Assembly (NCBI GenBank): GCA_030524175.1
Contig: JAUNHC010000034.1
Span: forward strand, 1-62,544
Source of the DNA: Eubacteriales bacterium
GTDB lineage: Bacteria > Bacillota > Clostridia > Lachnospirales > Lachnospiraceae
Reading direction: 5' to 3'
Length of the DNA: 62,544 bases
In this document: positions 35,697 through 44,948 of the stretch, piece by piece
How the letters are laid out: every line of letters starts with the position of its first letter
How positions within the stretch are numbered: position 1 is the first letter of the stretch
The notes under the pieces: generated by a model
Database searches by the model: none
What the model was told of the DNA's origin: nothing
What the model saw: only the letters and a program-made list of their open reading frames with translations
Program-made: the position numbers and the translations under genes

Positions 35697-37055
35697 TTAT
35701 TTCCACAAGGTATTAGAAACATAATCTCTGAAAATCTGGGGCCAGGTAAACCAATCATGGGCGCCTTCTACTGTTACATAACGCTCACCATTGTTGTACA
35801 TAATTCCTGCTGCATCCAATTGTTCCTTTGCACCCATCAAAGTTTTATCACCGTCTGTGTGATAAGTATTCTGCATCATCAGCTGATCCGCCCAGCCGGC
35901 AGCCAGATAAATATTTGCATTTGTATATTGGGAATAATCCTCCAATTCCGGCCATGCCCATGCGGATGAACCGCTGAATAATCCATAATAACCGAATGCG
36001 GACGGGTCATTGATAAAAATCTGGTCTGTGAGCTTTGCCCCGTTGGACAGACCTGCAAATGCCTTCTCTGATGCCTCTGAGGACACATTGTAGTTTTCCT
36101 CCACATATGGTATCAGATAGTCCTTGATATTATCATAGCAGTACAAAAAGTAATCATTATTGCTGCTATAGCTCTTATCATTTTCATCTGCAGAAAATTT
36201 GTCCACATATACTGTGTTATTCATGCAGACTGTCACAAATTCTTCACTTGCTCCCTCTGCGATCAGACGGTCAAGGATATTTCCGGCATTCCCCTGATAG
36301 AACCAGTCCGCCTCATCTCCGCCGCCTCCGTGGGATAAATACAGTACTTTGTATGGAGTTTCTCTGTCTTTATCATAATTTGCGGGCAGATAGATTTCTC
36401 CCCTCTGCTCTCCATCCAATCCATCATAAGTAAAGGTGCTGATTTCGCCTCTCTGGGCTTCATCCTCTATAGGCGTAACCCAGCCCCAGTCATAATATTC
36501 CTCCTCGCCCTGCTTTTCGTCATAAGGAACGAAAAACTGGCTTCTTGTCTGGCTTGCTCCGAGCTGTGTATTGCACACCGGAATATTTTCCGGGTCCGCA
36601 ATGCTCTCAAACGTCTCCCCGCCGTCGTAGGAAACGCTGTACTGATACAGATAACATCCTCCCGGCAGATTCAGACTTGTTTTCCATACCCCATTTTCAT
36701 CTTTTTCCATGGGAATCGTGCTTCCCGTATCATTGAGGTGACGCAGGCCTGCGCCCGGCATCCACTCATTCGGTCCAATTAAGTGATTTGCCTGCGAATC
36801 ATTGGCCGGCAGCACAAAACCGTTTGCATAAACGTTAATATCACCGGTTTCATAAAATTGGAAGCCTCCAAGCAGATTCACATCTGTGGCTTCCGGGTCC
36901 GTATAAGTGAAATTGATCGTATATCCAGTGACAGATTCACTGTTTTCTTTTATCTCTAATCCTTCGTTACTGTCCACCTCCGCATATACGGATGTACCAA
37001 TTAAGTTAACTGCCAGCATAGCCGTGGCTGCGGCAGCGATTAATCTCTTCTTCAT
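35697..37055 (-). CDS. Secreted CE1-like esterase (feruloyl/acetyl-xylan esterase type)
   Basis: A 452-aa exported esterase. ATG at 37055 gives a clean signal peptide (MKKRLIAAAATAMLAVNLIG, cleavage about VYA) behind AGGAGG; the frame is open 30 codons further but without need. Residues about 50-165 form an E-set/CBM48-like beta-sandwich. The alpha/beta-hydrolase (about 190-452) has LYLSHGGGGDEADW, nucleophile GLSNG with Ser337, and EGAHDWFTW with the catalytic His. This arrangement occurs in feruloyl esterases such as the XynZ domain and in Esterase D proteins. It is divergent from the module 2 sensor trio, its probable regulator. Confidence 0.88.
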   Translation of the reverse strand: MKKRLIAAAATAMLAVNLIGTSVYAEVDSNEGLEIKENSESVTGYTINFTYTDPEATDVNLLGGFQFYETGDINVYANGFVLPANDSQANHLIGPNEWMPGAGLRHLNDTGSTIPMEKDENGVWKTSLNLPGGCYLYQYSVSYDGGETFESIADPENIPVCNTQLGASQTRSQFFVPYDEKQGEEEYYDWGWVTPIEDEAQRGEISTFTYDGLDGEQRGEIYLPANYDKDRETPYKVLYLSHGGGGDEADWFYQGNAGNILDRLIAEGASEEFVTVCMNNTVYVDKFSADENDKSYSSNNDYFLYCYDNIKDYLIPYVEENYNVSSEASEKAFAGLSNGAKLTDQIFINDPSAFGYYGLFSGSSAWAWPELEDYSQYTNANIYLAAGWADQLMMQNTYHTDGDKTLMGAKEQLDAAGIMYNNGERYVTVEGAHDWFTWPQIFRDYVSNTLWK

Positions 37056-37116
37056 TTTCTGAAACCTCCTCATCGTCATTCCAATGTTATTTGCAGCTGC
37101 TTGTCCGGATAAATTT

Positions 37117-37145
37117 ATACTAAGCGCTCTTTTTTGTTTCGTCAA
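37117..37145 (-). promoter_or_regulatory. Promoter of the CE1-like esterase
   Basis: Minus strand: TTGACG (37140-37145), 17-bp spacer, TAGTAT (37117-37122), about 60 bp before the ATG. On the plus strand a TATAAT at 37283-37288 is the likely -10 of the divergent sensor operon. Confidence 0.5.
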
Positions 37146-37342
37146 TCACCCTCATGACCCGATTTTATTTGAATTTTTCATTTTCCGCTCCAAAAAAAGA
37201 CAGGATTCCAAGCTTCCTTCCGCCATATGCAAAATCGTAGATTTTTGGGTCGAACCACTTCCCATAAGGGCCTGTGATTGATTATAATGTAATAAGAGCT
37301 AACGCAGATATCTACTGTTGTATTATCTTTTAAGGAGGCTTC

Positions 37343-38308
37343 ATGGAAAAAAAACACAAATTTTTAATTTATGGATTATTGTCTTTCACTCTCCTTCTCA
37401 TTATGATTTTCATCTTATATCTGTACCGTATGAGCAAACCGGAACAGACAATATCCAGGGGAAAAATCACAGCAATTTTGAATAATGAGAACAATCTGTT
37501 TTGGAAGGATACCTGGGAAGGACTTCGAAAGGAGGCGGAGGACAGAAATTTTGAGCTTGCTGAATATCAGGTCACAAGCGGAGACTCTATTGCCGACTAT
37601 CTTGAGATTGCGGTCTTAACCGAAACGAATGGCATTATTTTTAATCCGTCCATGGTTCGTGACCCGCAATCAGAAGAATTTCTTAGGGAGGCCCATGAAA
37701 AAGGGATTCCTCTGATATCCGTGGATTCCGATTACAAAAATGTGCCGTCACTGAGTATTAAACTTGACAATATTTCCAGCAGTCAGAAAATTGCCGATTA
37801 TATCCTTCAGAATATCAAAGGAGAAAAAATCATACTGCTTACTTATGATGTAAACTATTCGTCTCCTCTTCACACCCGACTCGATACCATCCGGAGATCA
37901 CTCACAGACCATGGATATGAGGATAATATCATTTTACTGAAAATCCCTAATGATGAAGTGGAGATTAGGGAATATCTGAACACCTATCTTTCAGATTTTC
38001 AAGAGAACGCATTTTTAATAGGCACCGGTCCTCAGCAGACATTATATACTGCCAGAACTATTTTTTCCCTTGGTTTAACTGAACAATTCCACCTTATCGG
38101 ATTCGGGGAATCCCAGGAGGCTATTGACCTGTTAAAGAAAGGCGCCATAGAAGCTCTCCTGATTCAAAACAACAGGCAGATGGGCAGCTTATCCGTGAAA
38201 TACATGGAGGAGGCTTTATCCGGCAGCAGCCTGCCTGACTCTTCAGTTTTTGTGGATAGTTCACTTTATACCGACAGCAATATCGACACTTTGACACAGG
38301 AACATTAA
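37343..38308 (+). CDS. Membrane-anchored sugar-binding protein, sensor of module 2
   Basis: A 321-aa RbsB-like binding protein with an N-terminal membrane helix (about 8-28) and no lipobox Cys. Seen: ITAILNNENNLFWKDTWEGL opening strand, GIIFNPSMV, GIPLISVDSDY and a C-terminal YMEEALSG lobe. It is first in a three-gene operon with a regulator and a kinase, without transporter genes. Role: extracellular sugar sensing. Sequence differs widely from the module 1 and 3 sensors, so the ligand probably differs. Confidence 0.87.
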   Translation: MEKKHKFLIYGLLSFTLLLIMIFILYLYRMSKPEQTISRGKITAILNNENNLFWKDTWEGLRKEAEDRNFELAEYQVTSGDSIADYLEIAVLTETNGIIFNPSMVRDPQSEEFLREAHEKGIPLISVDSDYKNVPSLSIKLDNISSSQKIADYILQNIKGEKIILLTYDVNYSSPLHTRLDTIRRSLTDHGYEDNIILLKIPNDEVEIREYLNTYLSDFQENAFLIGTGPQQTLYTARTIFSLGLTEQFHLIGFGESQEAIDLLKKGAIEALLIQNNRQMGSLSVKYMEEALSGSSLPDSSVFVDSSLYTDSNIDTLTQEH

Positions 38309-38325
38309 AAATGGAGGAATTGATT

Positions 38326-39816
38326 TTGTATAACATTTTAATTGTGGAAGATGAACTGTTTTCCCAGCAGGCACTGGAATGCTCCATTGACACCATTTAT
38401 CCGGATAAATTCAACATTCTTGTTTCAGATAACGGCCTTGATGCTCTCGATATCTGCCAGCATCAAAAGCCGGATATTGTCTTAGTAGATTTGAATATTC
38501 CGGGAATTTCAGGCCTGAATTTGATTCAGACACTGAAGGACTATGATTTTTGCGGCAAAATCATCATTATCACCGCATACAACCGTTCCAAATACATCCG
38601 CGAGGCAATGTCTCTTGGCGTTACAAACTACCTTTTAAAACCAATCAGCCTGACAGAATTGGAAAAATCTATTGATAAGTGCCTTTCTCTCCTTGCGGAA
38701 GAAAACGGAGCTAAAAAAGGAGATTTCGACTCCTTATTTTCCTATGCCCAAAGTTATCTTGTCCATGATATCCTGAACTGTAATGCGCCCCAAAAGCTTT
38801 TGTCCGATGTATACGGATGGGCTGTTGACGGAATGCTTGATGCCGGACTCCTCTACTGGCGTCCGGAAAAATCTGCAGGTTCCAATATACATAACAGCTA
38901 TCTGAATGATGCCACAGAATTGTTCGGAAAATATTTCGTGATGCTTTCCGCTGTTATCCAAAACAGCATTCTGATTTTCCTGCATGTATCTAAACCATCT
39001 GATACCTTTCAGGTACAGACTATCCTGCACACCTGCGTTGAAATGCTTAAGCGGAAATATCCCGGCGGCTCTCTGGTTTTGACAGAATTTGTCACAACTT
39101 ATTCTGAACTGTACAGAACCACGAAAAATTGTCTGTTCCTGGCAGAGCACGCACCTCATGCTTTTTTGAACGAAACTCCTTCCCCCACCAGGATTTGGTC
39201 TGCTGATGACCGGCTCCGGCTGCGCCAGAAGCTTGTCCAGAGGCTGTCAGAAGGACAGACCTCACAGCTTATCCAGTATTTAAAGAGAAAATTCGAAAAA
39301 TCCGATACCCCCTGGGCATGGGTTTCACTCTTTATGGAGGCATTAAAGGCCTATGATTCCACTGCTGATCTGGCACAGGCTCTGACAATTTTTCACTCCC
39401 AAAACCGTTTTGTTCTCCTCGAAAAGTGGCTTTACAGTCTCTATATACAGAAAGCCGCTTTAAAAGCGCCCGCCCGGATAAGTAAATCCCAACATGCAGT
39501 TATGATTATCAAACAAAGATTTTCTGATGATATTTCCCAGGAGGATATCGCCACCGAGCTTGGACTTACCCCCACTTACTTCAGCAGCCTGTTCAAAAAA
39601 GAAACAGGAATGTCTTTTCCCCAGTATTTGGCCGAATTCAGAATAAAGCACGCAGTCAGTTTAATTCTGGGCGGAGAAGAAAATATTGATATTCTGGTTA
39701 CAAGCTGTGGCTATCACAACAAAAAATATTTCCTGGAGTTATTCAAAAAATATTGTGGCTGTACAATCACCCAGTTTATACACAATACTATAAAACAATC
39801 GGAGGATGAGGTATGA
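38326..39816 (+). CDS. YesN-type response regulator with AraC output, module 2
   Basis: A 496-aa regulator starting at TTG 38326, where GGAGGA lies seven bases upstream and the product begins MYNILIVEDE; an in-frame ATG at 38311 contains that site and is the alternative. Receiver domain with phospho-acceptor Asp55 (IVLVDLNIPG) and LLKPISL; long middle region; AraC double helix-turn-helix at about 390-490 (LTPTYFSSLFKKETGMSF, GYHNKKYFLELFKKY). Overlaps the kinase gene by four bases (ATGA). Probable targets: own operon and the divergent esterase. Confidence 0.9.
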   Translation: MYNILIVEDELFSQQALECSIDTIYPDKFNILVSDNGLDALDICQHQKPDIVLVDLNIPGISGLNLIQTLKDYDFCGKIIIITAYNRSKYIREAMSLGVTNYLLKPISLTELEKSIDKCLSLLAEENGAKKGDFDSLFSYAQSYLVHDILNCNAPQKLLSDVYGWAVDGMLDAGLLYWRPEKSAGSNIHNSYLNDATELFGKYFVMLSAVIQNSILIFLHVSKPSDTFQVQTILHTCVEMLKRKYPGGSLVLTEFVTTYSELYRTTKNCLFLAEHAPHAFLNETPSPTRIWSADDRLRLRQKLVQRLSEGQTSQLIQYLKRKFEKSDTPWAWVSLFMEALKAYDSTADLAQALTIFHSQNRFVLLEKWLYSLYIQKAALKAPARISKSQHAVMIIKQRFSDDISQEDIATELGLTPTYFSSLFKKETGMSFPQYLAEFRIKHAVSLILGGEENIDILVTSCGYHNKKYFLELFKKYCGCTITQFIHNTIKQSEDEV

Positions 39817-41276
39817 AACGTGAATCAATCCGTAAAAAAATGTTCCGGCTGATTTGTATTTTATTAGGAATTCTCTTACTCTTTCAGATCACCCTGCTTC
39901 TCTGCTTTAATTTTCTATTCAAAAATGTAAAAAATACAGTGGATAAGCAGAGTTTGTATACCAGTTATGATTCTGCTGCTGTTTTACTGCAGGACAGTGT
40001 GACCGATTATTTTGACAACCCTACCTCTGAAGCACTTGCTTTCTTAAATGAAAACAAAAAAATAGTCTGCGATTTATCGGAAAACATTTGTGATTTCTTT
40101 CAAAATGCGCAGTTTGAGGATCACGCTATCATCACCAGGGCCTATACCGATAAAATACAAGAACTCACTGACCACATCAGCCAAAATGCCGGCGGCAGCC
40201 CCTTCCTTTTGTATAAGGAATGCTCACACCTGTACGATTTAATGATGAGACAGCACAGTACCACTCTTCCCTTTGAAATGTCCCTGCTGTCGGATAAGCT
40301 CAGCGGAGTATTTGCCTGTTGGAATATCTTCAATATCTTTATCCTGGTGCTGCTGTGTATCGTCTTTCTCATCATTTTTGTCTGCACCTCAAACAGTATC
40401 CGTAAGATAGCAGAACCCCTTTCTCTTCTCAGCACCCACGCAAAGGAATTTGAACGGGGAAATTATGACGACAGCACAACAGATTCACTGCTGAAAACAG
40501 GATATTCAGAAATATATATTCTGACCTCCGCCTTTATCCACATGGAAAATACGATCAAAGAACAGATAACCGCCCTCAAGGACAAAATAGAATTATCCCA
40601 AAAGGTGCATTCTCTGGAATTAGAAAATATGTCTGTACAGATATCACTTGCCCAAACAGAAAATTCACTCATGCAGTCCTTAATAAATCCACATTTTCTT
40701 TTTAACTGCCTGAATCTTCTCACCAGCTTTGCAATCATAGAAAAAGCCCCCAGGGTTCATGAATATTCCCTGCAGATTGCACAATACCTGAGGGAGACGC
40801 TGAACTACAATGGAAAGCAGATTACCTTGGAGAAAGAATTTTCTTTTCTTGAACATTACGCCGCTATTCAAAAACTACGGTTCGGGGAACGTATCTCTTT
40901 TTGTTTTGAATGTGACAACGACTGTAAAAATGCCATTGTACCGGCCATTATCCTGCAGCCGTTAGTGGAAAATTCACTGATACACGGAATTGGCTCCTAT
41001 CTGCATGACGGAAAAATATGTGTGAAAGCACAGAGACATGACGGAGAAAATATCCTGATTACCGTTTGGGACAACGGAGATGGAATCCCACCGGAAAAGG
41101 TGAGAGAAATTACGGAAAACCTTCGTACACCTTTTCAAGCCGGTCAAAAAGGGACCGGCTTGAGAAGTGTGCTTTATCGGTTGGATTATTATTTCAAAAA
41201 ACAGATTTTCTTTCATATGGAGAGCAAGCAGACTGCCACTCAAATTTCAGTCATAATACCATACCGCACAGAATAA
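39813..41276 (+). CDS. YesM-type sensor histidine kinase, module 2
   Basis: A 487-aa kinase: TM1 about 13-34, extracellular helical domain, TM2 about 170-193, HAMP, coiled coil, NPHFLFN with His294, and HATPase with DNGDGI and GTGLRSVLYRL. Starts ATG overlapping the regulator stop. The gene ends ten bases before the stop codon of the convergent surface-protein gene, with no terminator between them, so the two transcripts probably overlap. Confidence 0.92.
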   Translation: MKRESIRKKMFRLICILLGILLLFQITLLLCFNFLFKNVKNTVDKQSLYTSYDSAAVLLQDSVTDYFDNPTSEALAFLNENKKIVCDLSENICDFFQNAQFEDHAIITRAYTDKIQELTDHISQNAGGSPFLLYKECSHLYDLMMRQHSTTLPFEMSLLSDKLSGVFACWNIFNIFILVLLCIVFLIIFVCTSNSIRKIAEPLSLLSTHAKEFERGNYDDSTTDSLLKTGYSEIYILTSAFIHMENTIKEQITALKDKIELSQKVHSLELENMSVQISLAQTENSLMQSLINPHFLFNCLNLLTSFAIIEKAPRVHEYSLQIAQYLRETLNYNGKQITLEKEFSFLEHYAAIQKLRFGERISFCFECDNDCKNAIVPAIILQPLVENSLIHGIGSYLHDGKICVKAQRHDGENILITVWDNGDGIPPEKVREITENLRTPFQAGQKGTGLRSVLYRLDYYFKKQIFFHMESKQTATQISVIIPYRTE

Positions 41277-41285
41277 TAGCTGCTG

Positions 41286-44200
41286 TTATTTTACCGTTAA
41301 CTTTTTAGCGCCGGACCAGGGGCTGAATACTTTCTGTCTGCCCGGGCCTGTGCGGTTATATGCGTGCAGTCCGGCGTAATAAGTGCCTGCCTTGACATTT
41401 TTGAAGGTCACGGTTACGGTATTTTTATCTGTAACCTTTTTTACATAATCGCCGTATAATATAGGGCGCAGCTCGCCGTTCACCTTTCTGGCCGCAGTTC
41501 CCAGCACAATGTCATATCCTGCCGCATCCTTGCATTTTTTATAAGTAACAGTAACATTGGAGCCGTTCACCTTTACATTGGTGATCTTAGGCGTCCCGGG
41601 CGTCACAGAAGTGACATTAAGCTCCCGCAGCTCTGACCAGGTACCGAAGATTTTTCTTCCGTCCGCATCTCTGGTCCACGCATGGCAGGCTGCATAATAG
41701 GTTCCCGGATTTACATAGTACATATCCGTAAAAATCTTCAGAACATTCTTATTCACGCGATAATAATCTTTTGTTTTCAGCATATCCGAGGAGGTTCCGA
41801 TCACGTAATCATATCCAGCAGCTCCCCTTGCTTCTCCCGCCAGAAAAACAGAAACCTTATTTCCTGCCGCTTTTGCCAGGGATATGGTTACTTTTCCAGG
41901 CCGCAGGTACGTGCCTCCAGGAGACTGTATACTGCCGTCGGCATAATGGGTGTTTCCGTCCGCGTCTGTAAACGCCTCGATAATTTTAAAGGAGATATCC
42001 TGTGTTCCTGTATAATTCCCAATTCCTCTGATCACTGCTTTTCCGGTGCCGGGGTTTGTATTGTCAGCCCCGGCCTGGGCATAGAGAATAAAATCCTTCT
42101 CCGCCGCAAGGGTTGCCTTAAGTCCGGTGTCCTCCACGATCACCTGCGGAAGCTGTGCTTTGCCGTCATAGGTCACATCCAGCGCCTCAATGCGGAAGGT
42201 GTCATCCAGCTCCTTGGCCTTGATGATAAAGCTTCTCTCCAAAGTGCCGTTCATCCTGATCCCGGTTATTTTCACCTTGCCAATCCCTGCATTTGTATTA
42301 TCTGCTTCCGGTACTGCCTCCACACGATAATCTGTATCCTGCTCAAGCTTTGAGCCTGTTACTTTGTCAGTGACTGCCACCTCGGGGAGCTGTGGCTTTC
42401 CATTATATACCACTGTCCCGGCCGTAATCTCATATCTGGAGGCGTCGGCAATTGTATTGGCGGAGGACCCGGAGCTTGTTGAGATAATCTTATATTTGGT
42501 CGTGGTACTGCCTTCATAGTTTCCCATTCCTATCACCTTAACCTCGACGTTTCCCGGATTGGTGGTATTTTGGGTAACCACCTGTACCGTATAGTCCGTT
42601 CCCTCCTTCAGCAAAGTTCCGGCCTCGGAATCCTGTATGATTAATTGCGGTAAGTGCTCCGTTCCATCATAGATGAAATCTTTGTGATCCACGTCAATTG
42701 ACGTATCTGTGATATCTTTTGGTTTAATTGTAAAATGTCTCGTAATGCTGCCTGTGAAATCCCCTTTTCCTCCTGCAAAGGAAATGATTACGGACGCTTC
42801 TCCGGCGTTCACATTATCCTTGTATTCCAAAGTGTAAGCGGGCAATGAATCTTTCTTAGAATAAAAATAGTCTCCCCTGCCTACCTGCCAGTCGCTATAT
42901 TCATATAACGCCAAATCAAATGCCGGCTCCTGTGCCTGGCCATTATATGTCGCTTCAGCAATATCCCCGTTTTCAACATTGTCTAACAGATCTGGCCGGT
43001 CTGGAAGCTTCGAATTCATTGTTTCCTTGGGATTTACGCGTGCAAGATAATGGTTTCCATTTTCAAGAACTTCTGTAGGTGGCTTTTGGTTTTCTGTCTC
43101 ATTAAGTGAGTATGGCAAAACCTTGAAGCTGCCGTAAATGTCTCCCTCCAGGTAACGCGGAGGCCAATTAGAGGGGTTTAAAGAATCTTCATACACGTCT
43201 CCCTTTGAGGTAACGACGCTGATTTTCACTCTAACCGTATCTGAAGTATGGTTTTTTGCCCAAGCCGGCCAGTCCCAACTAGATAGCCACTTGTCTCCGT
43301 CATTTCCGTCATACTGGAATTCTAATGTCAGACAATCTATAGCACACCACAATTCCCTGTCTCCTATCTTCGGCAAGTCTCCCATGTCTTCTTGCTTTTC
43401 CTTGAGATAGACATTTTCTTTCCAGTTACCGGTATTTACGAAATGTGTGAGCATAGGATAACTATCGTCATATTTAATTACTGCCGGAATTCCTTCTATC
43501 GTATAATAATCGCTTATATTGGCATAGTGCACTGTATAATCACGGGTCATATACTTTGCCTCAGAAGCTATTCCTGATATATTTTTAGATGGAAGGGGCA
43601 ATATTTTTATTTTCTTTGTTCCGCATTTCTCCGGATATGAATCAATCACCTCAACTTTAAAATCTTCTCCCTCTTTCAATTCAGAGCCCTCGTCACCAGA
43701 AGGGAGAATTCCATTAATCGCCTTAATGGTAACCTTCGGAACTCTATCCTTCTTCTCCACGGCAAAGCTGCATTGACTGTCATCCACTTTAATATCCCAA
43801 TAGGACGCGTCATCTAAAGCCGGCAGCGCAGCCTTAATAGAAATCTTCTTATCTGACGTGCTAAAAATATCTGTCCCATCCCCGTTTTGGCCAACGTATT
43901 TTATCTTATCAAAATGATATATATCATTTCCTTGGTCTTCCACTAAAACTGTATAGGAAGATGGTTCCACAACATATGGGGAAGGAGTCTTGGCACTTTT
44001 GATAGATATCTTAACATTATCGGATGGTATAGTAGGAGCCCAGGAATCGCCGCCAATTACTGTCTCTATTGTATCGGTTATGGGGTCTTTCTTTGGAAAT
44101 TCCAAACTGTAGGACACACCATACTTGGAATTATCATTGAGGGCCTTTATCTTTGACCAGTCCATTTTATCCCATTTTACCTTTGAGAAGTCGACCTCGT

Positions 44201-44771
44201 CCCATCCACGCCCCTTATTTGCTAACTGTACTTTGTCAACATCCAAGGATTTCCACCTTATTTTATCCCAATTTACCGCTGACCAATCTACTGCCTCCCA
44301 AAACATATCCTCATTGTCCCATATCACTTTATCATGTTCAAGTTCCTTTGGCCAATTATAAAATTCAGACCAGTCAACTGTACTCCAATCTACAATAGCC
44401 CAGTCTACCTTCGTAACATCCAGAAGCTGCACAATGTTATAGTCGCCATCTAAACTTTCCCACGGAATCGTGCTCCAGTCAATTTTATTCCAGGCTACGT
44501 AATTTTTTGGCGGAACCTTACTCCAATCTACGTCAGTCCAGTCTACTTCTGACCAAATAATCTTATTCCAATATTCCTGATTGTCATTGTCCCACTCTAT
44601 CTCTGCTGCACTTAATCCCCCCTGTGACAAAACATCTGTTATTGGTTCCTCCATTTCTTCATCAGAAAACGTCTCGTCCAGTTTCTCTGCTGCCAGTGCA
44701 TCTGTAAAAACTGTCTCTTCGTTATTCTGTGTATTTTCTCCCAACGATGGTTCGGAGGTAAAGATATCCAT
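41286..44771 (-). CDS. Large secreted surface protein, main frame lacking its signal peptide
   Basis: An 1161-aa open frame whose true start is almost certainly ATG 44932, in another frame across a nine-G run (44818-44826). Content: acidic start; Trp-rich pentad region (about 45-205) of repeated VDWSx/KIDWS units; unknown beta-rich region (about 215-620); four Ig-like repeats of the YNGKxQxPxV...GTDYxV...GNYxGT type (about 625-965); and two C-terminal fibronectin-like repeats (about 970-1161), close to those of the GDSL esterase. No LPXTG or membrane anchor. Predicted as a cell-surface or secreted adhesin-like protein. As the sequence stands the exported full form is not made; one added G restores a 1215-aa protein. 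Confidence 0.85.
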   Translation of the reverse strand: MDIFTSEPSLGENTQNNEETVFTDALAAEKLDETFSDEEMEEPITDVLSQGGLSAAEIEWDNDNQEYWNKIIWSEVDWTDVDWSKVPPKNYVAWNKIDWSTIPWESLDGDYNIVQLLDVTKVDWAIVDWSTVDWSEFYNWPKELEHDKVIWDNEDMFWEAVDWSAVNWDKIRWKSLDVDKVQLANKGRGWDEVDFSKVKWDKMDWSKIKALNDNSKYGVSYSLEFPKKDPITDTIETVIGGDSWAPTIPSDNVKISIKSAKTPSPYVVEPSSYTVLVEDQGNDIYHFDKIKYVGQNGDGTDIFSTSDKKISIKAALPALDDASYWDIKVDDSQCSFAVEKKDRVPKVTIKAINGILPSGDEGSELKEGEDFKVEVIDSYPEKCGTKKIKILPLPSKNISGIASEAKYMTRDYTVHYANISDYYTIEGIPAVIKYDDSYPMLTHFVNTGNWKENVYLKEKQEDMGDLPKIGDRELWCAIDCLTLEFQYDGNDGDKWLSSWDWPAWAKNHTSDTVRVKISVVTSKGDVYEDSLNPSNWPPRYLEGDIYGSFKVLPYSLNETENQKPPTEVLENGNHYLARVNPKETMNSKLPDRPDLLDNVENGDIAEATYNGQAQEPAFDLALYEYSDWQVGRGDYFYSKKDSLPAYTLEYKDNVNAGEASVIISFAGGKGDFTGSITRHFTIKPKDITDTSIDVDHKDFIYDGTEHLPQLIIQDSEAGTLLKEGTDYTVQVVTQNTTNPGNVEVKVIGMGNYEGSTTTKYKIISTSSGSSANTIADASRYEITAGTVVYNGKPQLPEVAVTDKVTGSKLEQDTDYRVEAVPEADNTNAGIGKVKITGIRMNGTLERSFIIKAKELDDTFRIEALDVTYDGKAQLPQVIVEDTGLKATLAAEKDFILYAQAGADNTNPGTGKAVIRGIGNYTGTQDISFKIIEAFTDADGNTHYADGSIQSPGGTYLRPGKVTISLAKAAGNKVSVFLAGEARGAAGYDYVIGTSSDMLKTKDYYRVNKNVLKIFTDMYYVNPGTYYAACHAWTRDADGRKIFGTWSELRELNVTSVTPGTPKITNVKVNGSNVTVTYKKCKDAAGYDIVLGTAARKVNGELRPILYGDYVKKVTDKNTVTVTFKNVKAGTYYAGLHAYNRTGPGRQKVFSPWSGAKKLTVK

Positions 44772-44797
44772 TTCTTCCTCAAATTCTGAGACATCAT

Positions 44798-44932
44798 TTA
44801 CTTCCTGTTTAAAAATACCCCCCCCCGTTGATTTTGGGCTATTTCTGTGTCCGCCGCATCTGCCGTCACGTAGGCACCGTTTTGCAACACCAATACGCCA
44901 GCCAGCAGAACTGCTAAAGTTCTTTTTCCCAT
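44798..44932 (-). CDS. Signal-peptide fragment of the surface protein
   Basis: A 44-aa frame beginning ATG 44932 with GAGGAGGAG upstream: MGKRTLAVLLAGVLVLQNGA, cleavage probably near TADAA. It reads into the G run and stops at TAA 44798-44800 soon after. With one more G the frame passes through IFKQEVNDVSEFEEEMDIF straight into the long frame. It is 16 bp behind the small secreted-protein gene. Confidence 0.8.
   Translation of the reverse strand: MGKRTLAVLLAGVLVLQNGAYVTADAADTEIAQNQRGGVFLNRK
44818..44826 (-). repeat. Nine-G homopolymer in the surface-protein gene
   Basis: Nine consecutive C on the plus strand (G in the transcript), just after the signal-peptide codons. Length 9 is out of frame; 10 (or 7) would be in frame. 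Typical position and composition of a slipped-strand phase-variation tract. Confidence 0.9.
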
Positions 44933-44948
44933 TTACTCTCCTCCTCTG

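Noticed and set aside
41286-44771. Sortase-anchored (LPXTG) surface protein
   Set aside because: The C-terminus ends in a repeat domain (KKLTVK) with no LPXTG, hydrophobic stretch or charged tail.
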